From Pseudoalteromonas sp. R3 (GTDB lineage Bacteria > Pseudomonadota > Gammaproteobacteria > Enterobacterales > Alteromonadaceae), in the NCBI RefSeq assembly GCF_004014715.1, contig NZ_CP034835.1:2170001-2234000 (forward strand): DNA of 64,000 bases, written 5' to 3'. The translations under genes were made by a program, and so were the position numbers. The notes under the pieces are model-generated. The model ran no database searches. It was not told the origin of the DNA and saw only the letters and a program-made list of their open reading frames with translations. Positions 1 through 8,111 of the stretch are shown in pieces; the stretch's first letter is position 1, and each line of letters starts with the position of its first letter.

Positions 1-1
1 T

Positions 2-121
2 AGCGCGCTGTCCGTTTTCAATTTGTTTATAGTCTTTGGCGCTGTCTGGGCGGTGGTGTTGCCTCTGGTGGTTCACCTTAACAGCCGTTTTGTCGCGAAA
101 ACAGGAGTACAACATGTTTAA
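2..121 (+). CDS. C-terminal end of a membrane protein (DUF2878-like), partial
   Basis: An open frame enters from the left edge and stops at 119-121. The visible 39 residues are mostly hydrophobic (FNLFIVFGAVWAVVLPLVV), typical of a last membrane helix, followed by a short polar tail. The stop overlaps the start of the next gene at 114, so the two are translationally coupled. In Vibrio and Alteromonadales the chalcone-isomerase-like and DUF3833 genes that follow usually lie behind a DUF2878 membrane protein in a fatty-acid-modification cluster. That identity is inferred from context, since too little sequence is present to prove it. Confidence 0.5.
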   Translation, partial: SALSVFNLFIVFGAVWAVVLPLVVHLNSRFVAKTGVQHV

Positions 122-701
122 ACAGTTAAACGGCTTGATTTTGTCAGCTGCATTAGTTGTGGCGCCCGCACTGATTTCGACGCAGGCTGAGGCATCAACA
201 TCAACTGAGCTGTCGGAGCTTGATTTACGCGGTACAGCAGACTTGCGCTACCTGTTCTGGGATGTTTATTCAGCTGCGCTTTATACCGGCGGTGAGGCTT
301 ATCGGGAGACTGAATATCCCCAGATACTGAGCTTGACCTATAAGCGGGATATTGAAGCGCAGGAGTTGGTTGACGCAACCGAAGAACAGTGGCAAAAACA
401 GCAGCTTTCGCTTGATAACAGTGAGCAATGGCTGCGGCAGCTTGCACAGCTTTGGCCTGATATTCGCAAAGGTAATCAGCTAATCCTGGTGGTCGATAAG
501 GACCTGCAAAGTCGCTTTTACTTCCGCCCTGAACCGCCAGCTGAGCTGAGTGCGTCGCTGTCCGAATCTGATCTTAAAGCGTCGGCGCGTTTTTTAGGAG
601 CGATTAAGGACAGTGCATTTGGGCCGGCCTTTTTAGGGATCTGGCTGTCCGAAAAAACCACAGAGCCTGAGCTAAGAAAGCAGCTCATAGGAAGAAGGTA
701 A
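114..701 (+). CDS. Chalcone isomerase-like secreted protein
   Basis: A 195-residue protein with an N-terminal signal peptide (hydrophobic LILSAALVVAPALI, cleavage near AEA). The body resembles the bacterial chalcone-isomerase-like family (Chalcone_3), with the typical opening LRYLFWDVYSAALYT, a central LTYKRDI and a final FLGIWLSEKT. The start at 114 is chosen because AGGAG lies 6 bases before it and a signal peptide follows at once; a longer in-frame start at 36 has neither. Bacterial members are thought to act on lipids or small hydrophobic molecules in the periplasm, but no reaction is established. It overlaps the upstream membrane gene by 8 bases and is followed after 4 bases by the DUF3833 lipoprotein, so it is part of an operon. 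Confidence 0.75.
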   Translation: MFKQLNGLILSAALVVAPALISTQAEASTSTELSELDLRGTADLRYLFWDVYSAALYTGGEAYRETEYPQILSLTYKRDIEAQELVDATEEQWQKQQLSLDNSEQWLRQLAQLWPDIRKGNQLILVVDKDLQSRFYFRPEPPAELSASLSESDLKASARFLGAIKDSAFGPAFLGIWLSEKTTEPELRKQLIGRR

Positions 702-705
702 TATA

Positions 706-1233
706 ATGAAACTAGTTATAACTTTGCTGCTGGCGTTGGCTCTGAGTGGCTGCACCAGCAAAACGATTGCGGATTACAGTGACACCAAGCCAGAGCTGGC
801 ACTGGAGCAATTTTTTGAAGGTGAGCTCACGGCCTACGGGATAGTGCTGGATCGCAGTGGCAATCTTACCCGGCGCTTTGAGGCCGACTTGATAGGTACC
901 TGGCGCGGCAATAAAGGCGAGCTGAAAGAGTGGTTTCGCTTCGACGACGGGGAGAAGTCAACCAGAGTCTGGCAGCTCGAGAAAACCGCGGATAACCGCT
1001 ATAAAGGCACCGCAGGTGATGTGATTGGGGTCGCGCAAGGCGAAACGGCAGGGTCGGCTCTGTATTGGCGATATCAGCTGGAAATCCAATATCAGGGTAA
1101 GCCGCTGGAGGTGACGCTAGACGACTGGATGTATTTGGTTAACGAAAAACGCTTGTTTAACCGCACAGAAATCATCAAATGGGGTTTTAAAGTCGGGGAA
1201 GTTATCCTCATCATTGAAAAGCATGATACTTAA
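706..1233 (+). CDS. DUF3833 family lipoprotein
   Basis: A 175-residue protein that begins with a lipoprotein signal (LALALSGC, lipid on Cys16). The rest matches the DUF3833 pattern: LEQFFEGELTAYGIVLDRSG near residues 35-55, a beta-rich core with FRFDDGE, and DDWMYLVNEKRLFNRTEI near the C-terminus. The fold is probably a lipocalin-like barrel attached to a membrane. A purine-rich ribosome site (AGAAGG) precedes the ATG. It is the last gene of the operon and ends before a strong hairpin terminator. The function of the family is unknown; it is repeatedly found with cyclopropane-fatty-acid synthase and chalcone-isomerase-like genes. Confidence 0.8.
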   Translation: MKLVITLLLALALSGCTSKTIADYSDTKPELALEQFFEGELTAYGIVLDRSGNLTRRFEADLIGTWRGNKGELKEWFRFDDGEKSTRVWQLEKTADNRYKGTAGDVIGVAQGETAGSALYWRYQLEIQYQGKPLEVTLDDWMYLVNEKRLFNRTEIIKWGFKVGEVILIIEKHDT

Positions 1234-1256
1234 AACCAAACAGAACTTGACGTTGA

Positions 1257-1280
1257 AAAGGCCTGCACAAGCAGGCCTTT
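1257..1280. terminator. Bidirectional hairpin terminator
   Basis: A perfect 10-bp stem (AAAGGCCTGC / GCAGGCCTTT) with an ACAA loop lies between two convergent genes. A/T-rich flanks on both sides fit termination in both directions. Confidence 0.85.
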
Positions 1281-1286
1281 ATGTTT

Positions 1287-2447
1287 TTAGCTGAAGTAAT
1301 ATAAGCCGTAACCCACAAGCAAGGCGGGTATCGCCGAGTAAAGGGTGGCCAGAGCGGCGGCCCCGGGGGCCAGCGCCAGTGCCGGGAATAGGGCATCACC
1401 GTCGTTGGCGATGGCGTTCGCAGCTAATGCACTGAAAGGTAAGACACCCTGAATATACAAGCTGGTGACGACAATCTGTGGCCCACAGCCGGGCAGCATA
1501 CCAATTGCAATGGCAATCAGCGGCGCAAATACTGCGTACTCTGAGAACCAGGCCGCCAGGTCCAGGCCAAACAAGGCAACGGACAGTTCATACAGCATAA
1601 AGCTGGCTACAACCCAGGCGGTCACAAAGTGGGTGTCGTGGATGACCTTGGCCAGTTTGGAAGGGGGATCCTGCTCATCGTCCTCGGCGGTGACTTCGCG
1701 GTAGCTTTGGCCTTTTGAAGACAATGCCCAGATAGTCAGGGCGAACAGGGCCAGCGCTGCGCCTGCCAGCTCAACAGGCTTGGTTAATATGCCCAGGTCC
1801 GTATTAAAAGCGATAAGCAGCGCGATAACCACACAAGGTAGTAAAACCCAGCGCCATACAGGCTCGCTGAAGCGGATAGCGCTGGGTGGCGTTTTGCACT
1901 CTATGGCGGTTCTGCTGTGCCTGCTGGGTTGGCAAAATTCAGGTTTGTGCAGCATATTAACCACCAAACCACTGACGATTCCCACAGCCACACCCAGGGC
2001 GATGATAGTCAGGCCTTCGAGCGGCTTCTTAGCCAGAAGCAGGAAAGCGGCATCGCCCATGGTTGCCGTCAATACAGCAACCACGGAGGCAAAACTTGCC
2101 TGTCCTTTGGTGAACTGAGTGACCACGATGATTGCACCGCCGCAGCCGGGTAGCGCCCCGAGTATTGCGGCCATTGAGATCTCCAATAGCGGCGACCTGG
2201 CTTTGAGATAACTGAGCTCTAACTGAGGCAGTCTGTCGATAAGAAAGTAATAGATTGCCAGGGTACCGGCGACAAACACACTCACCTGAAAAAACGCGTC
2301 GGCGAGCGTGGCAATGGTTAAAGTGCGCAGAGGGTCAAATAGCAATGCCAGACAGATTAACATCGGTAGCAGCAAGCGCTTGTTTGCCAGTAACGAAGAG
2401 AGAGCTGAGCTGCGTTTGGTGGTTGTAGAGTAGGATTGTGAGAGCAT
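1287..2447 (-). CDS. Putative manganese/heavy-metal exporter (ArsP_2-like permease)
   Basis: A very hydrophobic protein of 386 residues with about ten membrane helices, arranged as two related halves. Each half carries a glycine-rich signature: GALPGCGGAIIVVTQFTKG in the first and GMLPGCGPQIVVTSLYIQG in the second, each followed by an acidic motif (GDAAFLL, DGDALFPA). This is the pattern of the ten-TM heavy-metal exporter family annotated as putative manganese transporter. The ATG at 2447 is chosen; an alternative GTG at 2480 would place the start inside a hairpin. Neither start has a clear ribosome site, which is odd. A Fur-type box lies just upstream, so regulation by iron or manganese through Fur/Mur is likely. 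Confidence 0.75.
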   Translation of the reverse strand: MLSQSYSTTTKRSSALSSLLANKRLLLPMLICLALLFDPLRTLTIATLADAFFQVSVFVAGTLAIYYFLIDRLPQLELSYLKARSPLLEISMAAILGALPGCGGAIIVVTQFTKGQASFASVVAVLTATMGDAAFLLLAKKPLEGLTIIALGVAVGIVSGLVVNMLHKPEFCQPSRHSRTAIECKTPPSAIRFSEPVWRWVLLPCVVIALLIAFNTDLGILTKPVELAGAALALFALTIWALSSKGQSYREVTAEDDEQDPPSKLAKVIHDTHFVTAWVVASFMLYELSVALFGLDLAAWFSEYAVFAPLIAIAIGMLPGCGPQIVVTSLYIQGVLPFSALAANAIANDGDALFPALALAPGAAALATLYSAIPALLVGYGLYYFS

Positions 2448-2449
2448 AA

Positions 2450-2483
2450 AAAGTGCAACCGGTTGAAAACACAGTTGCACTTT
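2450..2483 (-). promoter_or_regulatory. Leader hairpin abutting the exporter start
   Basis: A perfect 10-bp inverted repeat (AAAGTGCAAC / GTTGCACTTT, loop 14) ends right next to the ATG at 2447. On the coding strand it is followed by TTTTT, giving the shape of an intrinsic terminator placed at the start codon. It could act as an attenuator or hide the start. What it responds to cannot be read from the sequence. Confidence 0.45.
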
Positions 2484-2494
2484 AGAATGTTATT

Positions 2495-2515
2495 AAATGA
2501 AAATCAATATCATTT
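2495..2515. promoter_or_regulatory. Fur/Mur-type box
   Basis: The core TGATATTGATTTTCA (minus strand) matches the 15-base Fur 7-1-7 consensus TGATAATNATTATCA at all but two defined positions and sits in a near-palindromic AT-rich stretch. It is immediately upstream of the metal exporter and just beyond the end of the peptidase gene. Since the neighbour is a putative manganese exporter, a manganese-responsive Fur homologue is as likely as Fur itself. Confidence 0.6.
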
Positions 2516-2519
2516 GTAT

Positions 2520-4151
2520 TTATTTGTTGCGTTGAAACTCAGAGGTTGCTTTCCAGGTCGGCCATTCACTCTGCTGAGAAATGTCGTACCCTACCTGGAA
2601 GAACAATTGCAGATCCTGCACAGCACCGCTTAAATCCCATTCTTCACGGTAGCGATCACAAGGTTGGTGATAACAACCACGTAGAACCAGGCTCATACGC
2701 TTACGGTATTGCTCAGTGGCTTCGTCACGCGCTTCAGTACCACCACCGGCATACATTGCCGGGACGCCCATATTAGCAAAGGCGAAATGATCTGAACGAT
2801 AGTAGCCACCTGCTGCCGGACGTGGATCGCCAGAGACAACACGGTCCTGTGCTTTTGCGGCGGTTTCCAGCATTTCGTCCAGTGATGACTTGCCAATACC
2901 CACAACACTGATGTCTTTTACTTTGCCCAGCAAGTTCAGGCTGTCCATATTAATGTTGGCAACCGTTTTATCCGCAGGGATAACCGGGTTTGCTGCATAA
3001 AATTTTGAGCCCAGCAGGCCTTGCTCTTCCGCAGTCACGGCCAGGAAAGTGATTGAACGGTCCGGCTTAACAGGCAGCTTGCTGAAGGCTTCGGCGACTT
3101 CAATCATGCCACCTGTACCGGTTGCATTATCGTGTGCGCCGTTGTAAATCTTATCGCCTTTACGGTTAGGATCTGTGCCCAAGTGATCCCAGTGTGCAGA
3201 GTAAATGATGTGCTCGTCACTGTGCTTGGCACCAGGCAGGGTCGCTATGAAGTTATAAGACGTTGAGGTGCTGATTTTACTTTTCACAGTAACAGACGCG
3301 GTTAAGTCGCCCATGTCTACGTGATAGGCACCGGCCGCCGCTTTTTCTTTTGCTTCGGCAAAGTCCAGACCCGCTTTTGCAAATAGCTCTTTAGCCACGT
3401 CGCTGGTCACCCAACCTTCGACAGCGACGCGGTCCATGTTGTTGTTTTCTTTTTGGAAGCCAAACTGAGGACCACTCCACGAATTCTCTACAACACTCCA
3501 AGGGTAAGAGGCTGGTGCGGTTTCGTGTACGATAATAGCGCCTGCAGCGCCCTGACGGCTTGCTTCTTCATATTTGTAAGTCCAGCGACCATAGTAAGTC
3601 ATGGCTTCACCCGTGAACAAAGCTGGGTCCTTACGCGCAAAGCCTGGGTCGTTTACCAGCATGACCACAGTTTTTCCACGTACATCCAGACCTTCGTAAT
3701 CGTTCCAGCCATATTCAGGCGCATTGACTCCATAGCCGACAAACACCAATTCAGAATCTTTAATCGACTCTAATTTACTGATACGGCCTGTGCCCATTAC
3801 CATGTCTTTCTTATATTCGTAGTCTTTACCACCAATACTTAGTGTCATGTTAGGGTCAGCTTCGATAGATACTAAAGGGACTTCCTGGAAGAAGCTGTCA
3901 CCATTGCCAGGTTGGAAACCCAGCTCAGTGAAATGTTTCTTAAGATAGGCCAGAGTCAGTTCTTCGCCTTTGGTAGAAGGGGCGCGTCCACCAAACTCGT
4001 CAGAAGCCAGTGTTTTAACGTGGGTTGCCAGTTGCTCGGCATTGATGCTGTTATAAGCGGCGGTTACATCGCCAGGCTGATTGGTTTGTGTTGCCATACA
4101 GCCAGCTAACACAGCAACAGACAGTGCGCTTAGCGCTAGTTTTAGTTTCAT
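2520..4151 (-). CDS. M28-family metallopeptidase lipoprotein
   Basis: A 543-residue protein with a lipoprotein signal (SVAVLAGC, Cys18), so it should be tethered to a membrane facing the periplasm or outside. The middle holds a protease-associated insert; the second half has the two-zinc M28 signatures in order: SAHWDHLG (His and Asp), GAHDNATGTGG (bridging Asp), TAEEQGLLGS (catalytic and metal Glu), NMDS (Asp) and YYRSDHFAFA (final His). Together these predict an aminopeptidase. Length suits the secreted M28 group with a PA domain. It is transcribed toward the exporter, 39 bases beyond its end counting to the Fur box region, and divergently from the DUF3025 gene. The ribosome site is weak. 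Confidence 0.92.
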   Translation of the reverse strand: MKLKLALSALSVAVLAGCMATQTNQPGDVTAAYNSINAEQLATHVKTLASDEFGGRAPSTKGEELTLAYLKKHFTELGFQPGNGDSFFQEVPLVSIEADPNMTLSIGGKDYEYKKDMVMGTGRISKLESIKDSELVFVGYGVNAPEYGWNDYEGLDVRGKTVVMLVNDPGFARKDPALFTGEAMTYYGRWTYKYEEASRQGAAGAIIVHETAPASYPWSVVENSWSGPQFGFQKENNNMDRVAVEGWVTSDVAKELFAKAGLDFAEAKEKAAAGAYHVDMGDLTASVTVKSKISTSTSYNFIATLPGAKHSDEHIIYSAHWDHLGTDPNRKGDKIYNGAHDNATGTGGMIEVAEAFSKLPVKPDRSITFLAVTAEEQGLLGSKFYAANPVIPADKTVANINMDSLNLLGKVKDISVVGIGKSSLDEMLETAAKAQDRVVSGDPRPAAGGYYRSDHFAFANMGVPAMYAGGGTEARDEATEQYRKRMSLVLRGCYHQPCDRYREEWDLSGAVQDLQLFFQVGYDISQQSEWPTWKATSEFQRNK

Positions 4152-4335
4152 AGTGTTATTTATCTTCGCTTGTTGTTATATGCCGCTAGTATAACGTTAT
4201 TTACACCGTTATTTCGACTTTTGGCGATAATTGACTAAATTGGCGGTTTACTAAACAAAGTAAGCTTGGGGTATTGGCTTTGGGTAAGGTAAAATGCCAG
4301 CTTTGAACACTGCCTGAGAAAGACATATCGGCAAT

Positions 4336-5157
4336 ATGAATAAATTCACCGCGCCAGAGCACTGGCATGCAAACCTGTTCAGTCAGGCACCTTTTGAACA
4401 TTTAGAAGAACTGTTTTCACTTAGCCAGCACACTGACTGGCCGTCATTCGACTGGCTGAATGGCCAAAAAGATCAGCAACACAATCGGGATGTGGTATTT
4501 ACACCCAATAGTGAGCTGGAAGGCGAAACTCTGTATTACGAAGAGATTATCGCTCAAACAAATCGTATTCCCACCCGAGAAAATAACTGGCATGATTTTT
4601 TTGGCGCACTGATCTGGTGCCTGTTTCCACAAACGAAGTCTTTGTTGAATCGCTTGCATATGCAGGAAATCGGCGAACATGGCCTGAAACAGCGCAGTAA
4701 AAAGCGTAATGCACTGACATTATTCGACGAATGTGGGGTGGTATTGGCGGTACCTGATATCAGCTGGCAAACGGCATTACGCGCCCACCAATGGCAGGAA
4801 GTATTTTATGAATACAGTGCGATGTGGCATCACAACCTGCTACCCTTTGTATTTGGTCATGCAAACTACGAAATGCTGACCAAACCTTTTATTGGTCTTA
4901 CGGGCAAGGTCATTTGCATCGAAGTAGATGAAGCTTTTTATCACTTGCCTTTAAAGCTTCAGTATCGTCATTTAGACCAGAAACTGGTAGATATGATAGA
5001 GCGTCAGGGGTTGCTGGATAACAATAAGCACATGTCACCTCTACCATTACTTGGGATACCCCAATGGCATCTGGGTGAGCAGGACCTGGCTTTTTATAGC
5101 GATACTGATTATTTCCGCCCCAAAAGACTGCCGTCAGCAAAAAAGGACACACAGTGA
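4336..5157 (+). CDS. DUF3025 family protein
   Basis: A 273-residue soluble protein recognised by the DUF3025 core: LYYEEIIAQTNRIPTREN, then NWHDFFGALIWCLFPQTK and LNRLH (residues about 75-120). No signal peptide or membrane segment. Function is unknown; the conserved His, Asp and Trp residues hint at an enzyme but this is inference. Its last four bases overlap the start of the ABC ATPase gene (ATGA-type overlap at 5154-5157), so it is probably co-transcribed and translationally coupled with the NatAB-like exporter. Confidence 0.8.
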   Translation: MNKFTAPEHWHANLFSQAPFEHLEELFSLSQHTDWPSFDWLNGQKDQQHNRDVVFTPNSELEGETLYYEEIIAQTNRIPTRENNWHDFFGALIWCLFPQTKSLLNRLHMQEIGEHGLKQRSKKRNALTLFDECGVVLAVPDISWQTALRAHQWQEVFYEYSAMWHHNLLPFVFGHANYEMLTKPFIGLTGKVICIEVDEAFYHLPLKLQYRHLDQKLVDMIERQGLLDNNKHMSPLPLLGIPQWHLGEQDLAFYSDTDYFRPKRLPSAKKDTQ

Positions 5158-5939
5158 TACAGGTTGAGGGTTTAAAAAAACGCTTTAAGCTCAGCAGGGA
5201 GCATAATAAAAATAAAACCAGTGGCGACCCCAGAGAAAGAGACGGTTATTTTCATTCCGTTGAATCTGTGTCGTTTCGCTGCCAAAAAGGGGAAGTACTG
5301 GGGCTACTCGGCCCCAATGGAGCTGGTAAAACTACAACGCTCAGATTGTTGTCAACGGCACTGTCTCCTGATAGCGGGGCTATCATTGTCGCAGGGCAAG
5401 ATATCGTCAAACACCCGCTACATGGCCGGCGTCATATCGGTTTTTTGTCGGGGACTACCGGCCTGTATGGGCGCCTGAGTGCAAAAGAAAATGTCGAGTA
5501 CTTTGGCAGATTGCATGGCCTAAAAGGCAAAAAGTTAAAAGACCGCTGTGAACTATTGTTCGAAACGCTGGATATGACCTCTTTCCTGGACAAGCGCTCA
5601 GAAAGTTTATCTACCGGTATGAAACAGAAAACCAGCATTGCTCGTGCGGTGGTTCATGACCCGCAGGTGGTTATCCTGGACGAGCCAACAACGGGTCTGG
5701 ATATCATGACCAAACAAACTTTACTGTCTTTTATCAGGCAACTAAAAGAACAGGGGACGCCAGTTATTTTCTCTACGCATCATCTTGATGAAGTCGACAT
5801 GTTATGCGATCGAGTTTGCGTGATTGACAAAGGTATTAGCTGTTTTGAAGGCGACCTGGTAGCTTTTCGCGAGCAGGGACAAAACAGCGAGCTCAATCAG
5901 GCGTTTTTAAAGATCATTCAGAGAGGCGAACATGTTTGA
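5154..5939 (+). CDS. natA: ABC transporter ATP-binding protein, NatA-type
   Basis: A 261-residue ABC ATPase. Walker A is GPNGAGKTTT (about residue 54), the signature is LSTGMKQK, Walker B is VVILDEPTTGLD, and the H-loop is in FSTHHLDE. The N-terminal region carries a polar insertion (residues 12-30) before the first strand, as in NatA-like exporter ATPases of this group. It hydrolyses ATP for the ABC-2 permease encoded by the next gene, which overlaps it by 8 bases. NatA/NatB of Bacillus export sodium; the substrate here is not shown by sequence, and other small solutes are possible. Confidence 0.85.
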   Translation: MIQVEGLKKRFKLSREHNKNKTSGDPRERDGYFHSVESVSFRCQKGEVLGLLGPNGAGKTTTLRLLSTALSPDSGAIIVAGQDIVKHPLHGRRHIGFLSGTTGLYGRLSAKENVEYFGRLHGLKGKKLKDRCELLFETLDMTSFLDKRSESLSTGMKQKTSIARAVVHDPQVVILDEPTTGLDIMTKQTLLSFIRQLKEQGTPVIFSTHHLDEVDMLCDRVCVIDKGISCFEGDLVAFREQGQNSELNQAFLKIIQRGEHV

Positions 5940-7140
5940 AGTCATGTTAAAGGAGCTGCGTGAATTACTCAGAGACAGGAAAACACTATTTTTTGTCATT
6001 GCGCTGCCGATTGTTATCTTCCCTATTTTATTCGCCTTTGTCGCTTTTCTGACTTCCAAGGCAGCCTTAGAGGCAGAGCAAAAGGTTCACACGTTTTATG
6101 TGGTTAACGAGGACTTTGCCCGTCCTTTCGCTGAGACCTTGTTCTATCATCGCAGTTTTAAACGCTATGAGGGCGATACTAAGCTCGACAGTGTTGACGC
6201 ACTCAGTGATGCTGTCAGAAGAGGTATTATTGACGTGGGGATCTACATTCCGTCAATTCCACAGGAACAGGTGACTCTGGGTGAACAAACTCGGTTTCAG
6301 GTGATTTTCAATGATGCGCAGTCTATAAATTACATCTATGGTCGTATAAAAAAGGTCATTGACGAGTATTCCGCCAAACTGACAGCGCAGGCTCTCACTG
6401 AACTGGGTGTTGAAGCGAATAAACAAGCGGCTGTGCTTCAACCCGTAATAATGGAAAAGGTGGACACGGCTGACCGGCGCGAAAACATTGGTGAGAAAAT
6501 CGGTGCGTTTATTCCTTATATGCTGATCCCCCTGGTGTTGATGGGTGCCAGCTATCCTGCGATTGATCTCGGTGCTGGTGAGAAAGAGCGTGGTACGCTG
6601 GAAACCTTACTACTTACACCTCTGACTCGCACTCAGCTGGTACTTGGTAAGTTTCTGACCATTCTAATTAGTTCTATTGCCTGTGCTCTGGTCACCGTAT
6701 CCAGCATGGCTATCTGGATTGGGGCTGCAAGTGGATTTGGCGCATTAGATCCTATTCTGAGTGCATTTTCGAGTGTTACACACTGGGATTTCCTGTTGAT
6801 TTTTGCCCTGTTACTGCCCGTCGCCATGATGTTATCGTCTCTGGTACTGGCGATTTCTATTTATGCTCGCAGCTTTAAAGAGGCACAGAATTACATGGGA
6901 CCGTTGAGTATGTTGGTGTTTGTGCCTATTGTGGTTTCCGTTTTGCCCAATATGACGCTAAACGCCAAAACCGCCTGGATCCCAATCACCAACGTGGCAC
7001 TGGCCATCAAGGAAATTGTTAAGGGGACTGTTGATTACCAGGCAGTAGCGCTGATTTTCTTAGCTTCAACTTTGCTCGCTGCGGCACTGCTGGGTTGCTG
7101 TGTGCGTTGGTTCAGTCGTGAATCTGTATTATTCAGATAA
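5932..7140 (+). CDS. natB: ABC-2 type permease, NatB-type
   Basis: A 402-residue membrane protein. One helix near residues 18-42 is followed by a large extracytoplasmic domain (about residues 45-180), then a cluster of five or six helices. The motif GAGEKERGTLETLLLTPLTR is the hallmark of ABC-2/NatB permeases and lies at the cytoplasmic coupling region. It starts within the end of the ATPase gene, so the two proteins form one exporter. Sodium export is the family precedent; the actual cargo is inferred only. Confidence 0.85.
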   Translation: MFEVMLKELRELLRDRKTLFFVIALPIVIFPILFAFVAFLTSKAALEAEQKVHTFYVVNEDFARPFAETLFYHRSFKRYEGDTKLDSVDALSDAVRRGIIDVGIYIPSIPQEQVTLGEQTRFQVIFNDAQSINYIYGRIKKVIDEYSAKLTAQALTELGVEANKQAAVLQPVIMEKVDTADRRENIGEKIGAFIPYMLIPLVLMGASYPAIDLGAGEKERGTLETLLLTPLTRTQLVLGKFLTILISSIACALVTVSSMAIWIGAASGFGALDPILSAFSSVTHWDFLLIFALLLPVAMMLSSLVLAISIYARSFKEAQNYMGPLSMLVFVPIVVSVLPNMTLNAKTAWIPITNVALAIKEIVKGTVDYQAVALIFLASTLLAAALLGCCVRWFSRESVLFR

Positions 7141-7144
7141 ATTA

Positions 7145-7168
7145 GTAGCATGGTTAACGCCATGCTAC
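7145..7168. terminator. Hairpin between convergent genes
   Basis: A perfect 9-bp stem (GTAGCATGG / CCATGCTAC) with a 6-base loop lies just after the permease stop and before the 3' end of the convergent phosphoesterase gene. There is no T-run, so termination strength is uncertain. Confidence 0.5.
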
Positions 7169-7181
7169 CTCATGCGGTAAT

Positions 7182-7982
7182 TCAGGCTGCCTTGACATCC
7201 TCAGGGGAGGTCGCTTCAGGCTCGACCACGGTCAACACCTTCTTAATGTCAGACCAATGCAGCAACTCTATTCGGCCTTGTTCATTTTCTACCAGCGCAG
7301 TACAGTTTTCTATCCAGTCGCCATCATTGCAATACACGATACCATCCATGACAGCAATCCTTGGTTGATGTATGTGACCGCAAATAATGCCATCAACACC
7401 ACGCTTTTTCGCTTCATGCACCGCTGCTTGCTCGAAAGCATGAATAGCTTCACGGGCTTTATGAACTCGGTTCTTTAGCCATGAAGCCAAAGACCAGTAG
7501 TGTCCGCCATAAAGCCTGCGGACCCGATTGGTCCAGCGGTTAAGAAACAGTAAGAAATCATACGCCGCATCGCCGATGATACTGATCAGCTTGTTATAGC
7601 GGGTTGCTGAATCAAAATCATCACCATGCAACAACAGAAATTGCTTGCCTGCAGACGTAGTATGAATATAGGTTTTGTGTACTTCAACATGAAACAGAGT
7701 TTTACCTACGTAATTTCGGAAAGTTTCATCGTGATTACCGGGAATGTAGATGACTTTAGTGCCATTTTCAGCCTTGTGCTGAATACATTCCAGTACCTGA
7801 TAGTGGCTGGAATGCCAGAAAAACTGCCTTTTGAGTGACCATAGGTCAACGATGTCACCGACAAGATACAGGGTATCGCAACGTGTGCTGTTCAGAAAAT
7901 CCAGCAGAAATTCGGCTTTGCAATCTTTATAGCCCAGATGTACATCAGAGATCCAAATTGTTGGATAGTAGGTTTGTGTCAT
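7182..7982 (-). CDS. Calcineurin-like phosphoesterase, LpxH-like (UDP-2,3-diacylglucosamine diphosphatase family)
   Basis: A 266-residue metallophosphoesterase. Metal-ligand motifs appear in order: ISDVHLG, LVGDIVD, PGNHDE, LLHGDDFD and ICGHIHQP. This set and the FLLDFL/WSLKRQFFW context fit the COG2908 group related to LpxH, which hydrolyses UDP-diacylglucosamine in lipid A synthesis. Whether this copy does so is not certain, because many such paralogues act on other diphosphates. The start at 7982 is favoured since GAGAG lies 7 bases upstream; an in-frame ATG at 7988 is too close to it, and a longer frame reaches 8033. It is transcribed away from proS with a hairpin between. Confidence 0.8.
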   Translation of the reverse strand: MTQTYYPTIWISDVHLGYKDCKAEFLLDFLNSTRCDTLYLVGDIVDLWSLKRQFFWHSSHYQVLECIQHKAENGTKVIYIPGNHDETFRNYVGKTLFHVEVHKTYIHTTSAGKQFLLLHGDDFDSATRYNKLISIIGDAAYDFLLFLNRWTNRVRRLYGGHYWSLASWLKNRVHKAREAIHAFEQAAVHEAKKRGVDGIICGHIHQPRIAVMDGIVYCNDGDWIENCTALVENEQGRIELLHWSDIKKVLTVVEPEATSPEDVKAA

Positions 7983-8076
7983 AGCCATACTCTCGAGCGT
8001 AATAAACCCTAAGTTAGAGACGAGGGATGACAAAAACAGGGCAGTTAAGAGAAGCTATTGTGACAGTGGAGGTAAA

Positions 8077-8102
8077 GCAGAGTACGGCTAAGCGTACTCT
8101 GC
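8077..8102 (-). terminator. proS terminator hairpin
   Basis: A perfect 10-bp stem (GCAGAGTACG / CGTACTCTGC) with a 6-base loop lies 10 bases beyond the proS stop. The T-run on the minus strand is weak (TTTACC). Confidence 0.6.
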
Positions 8103-8111
8103 TGAAGGGGG

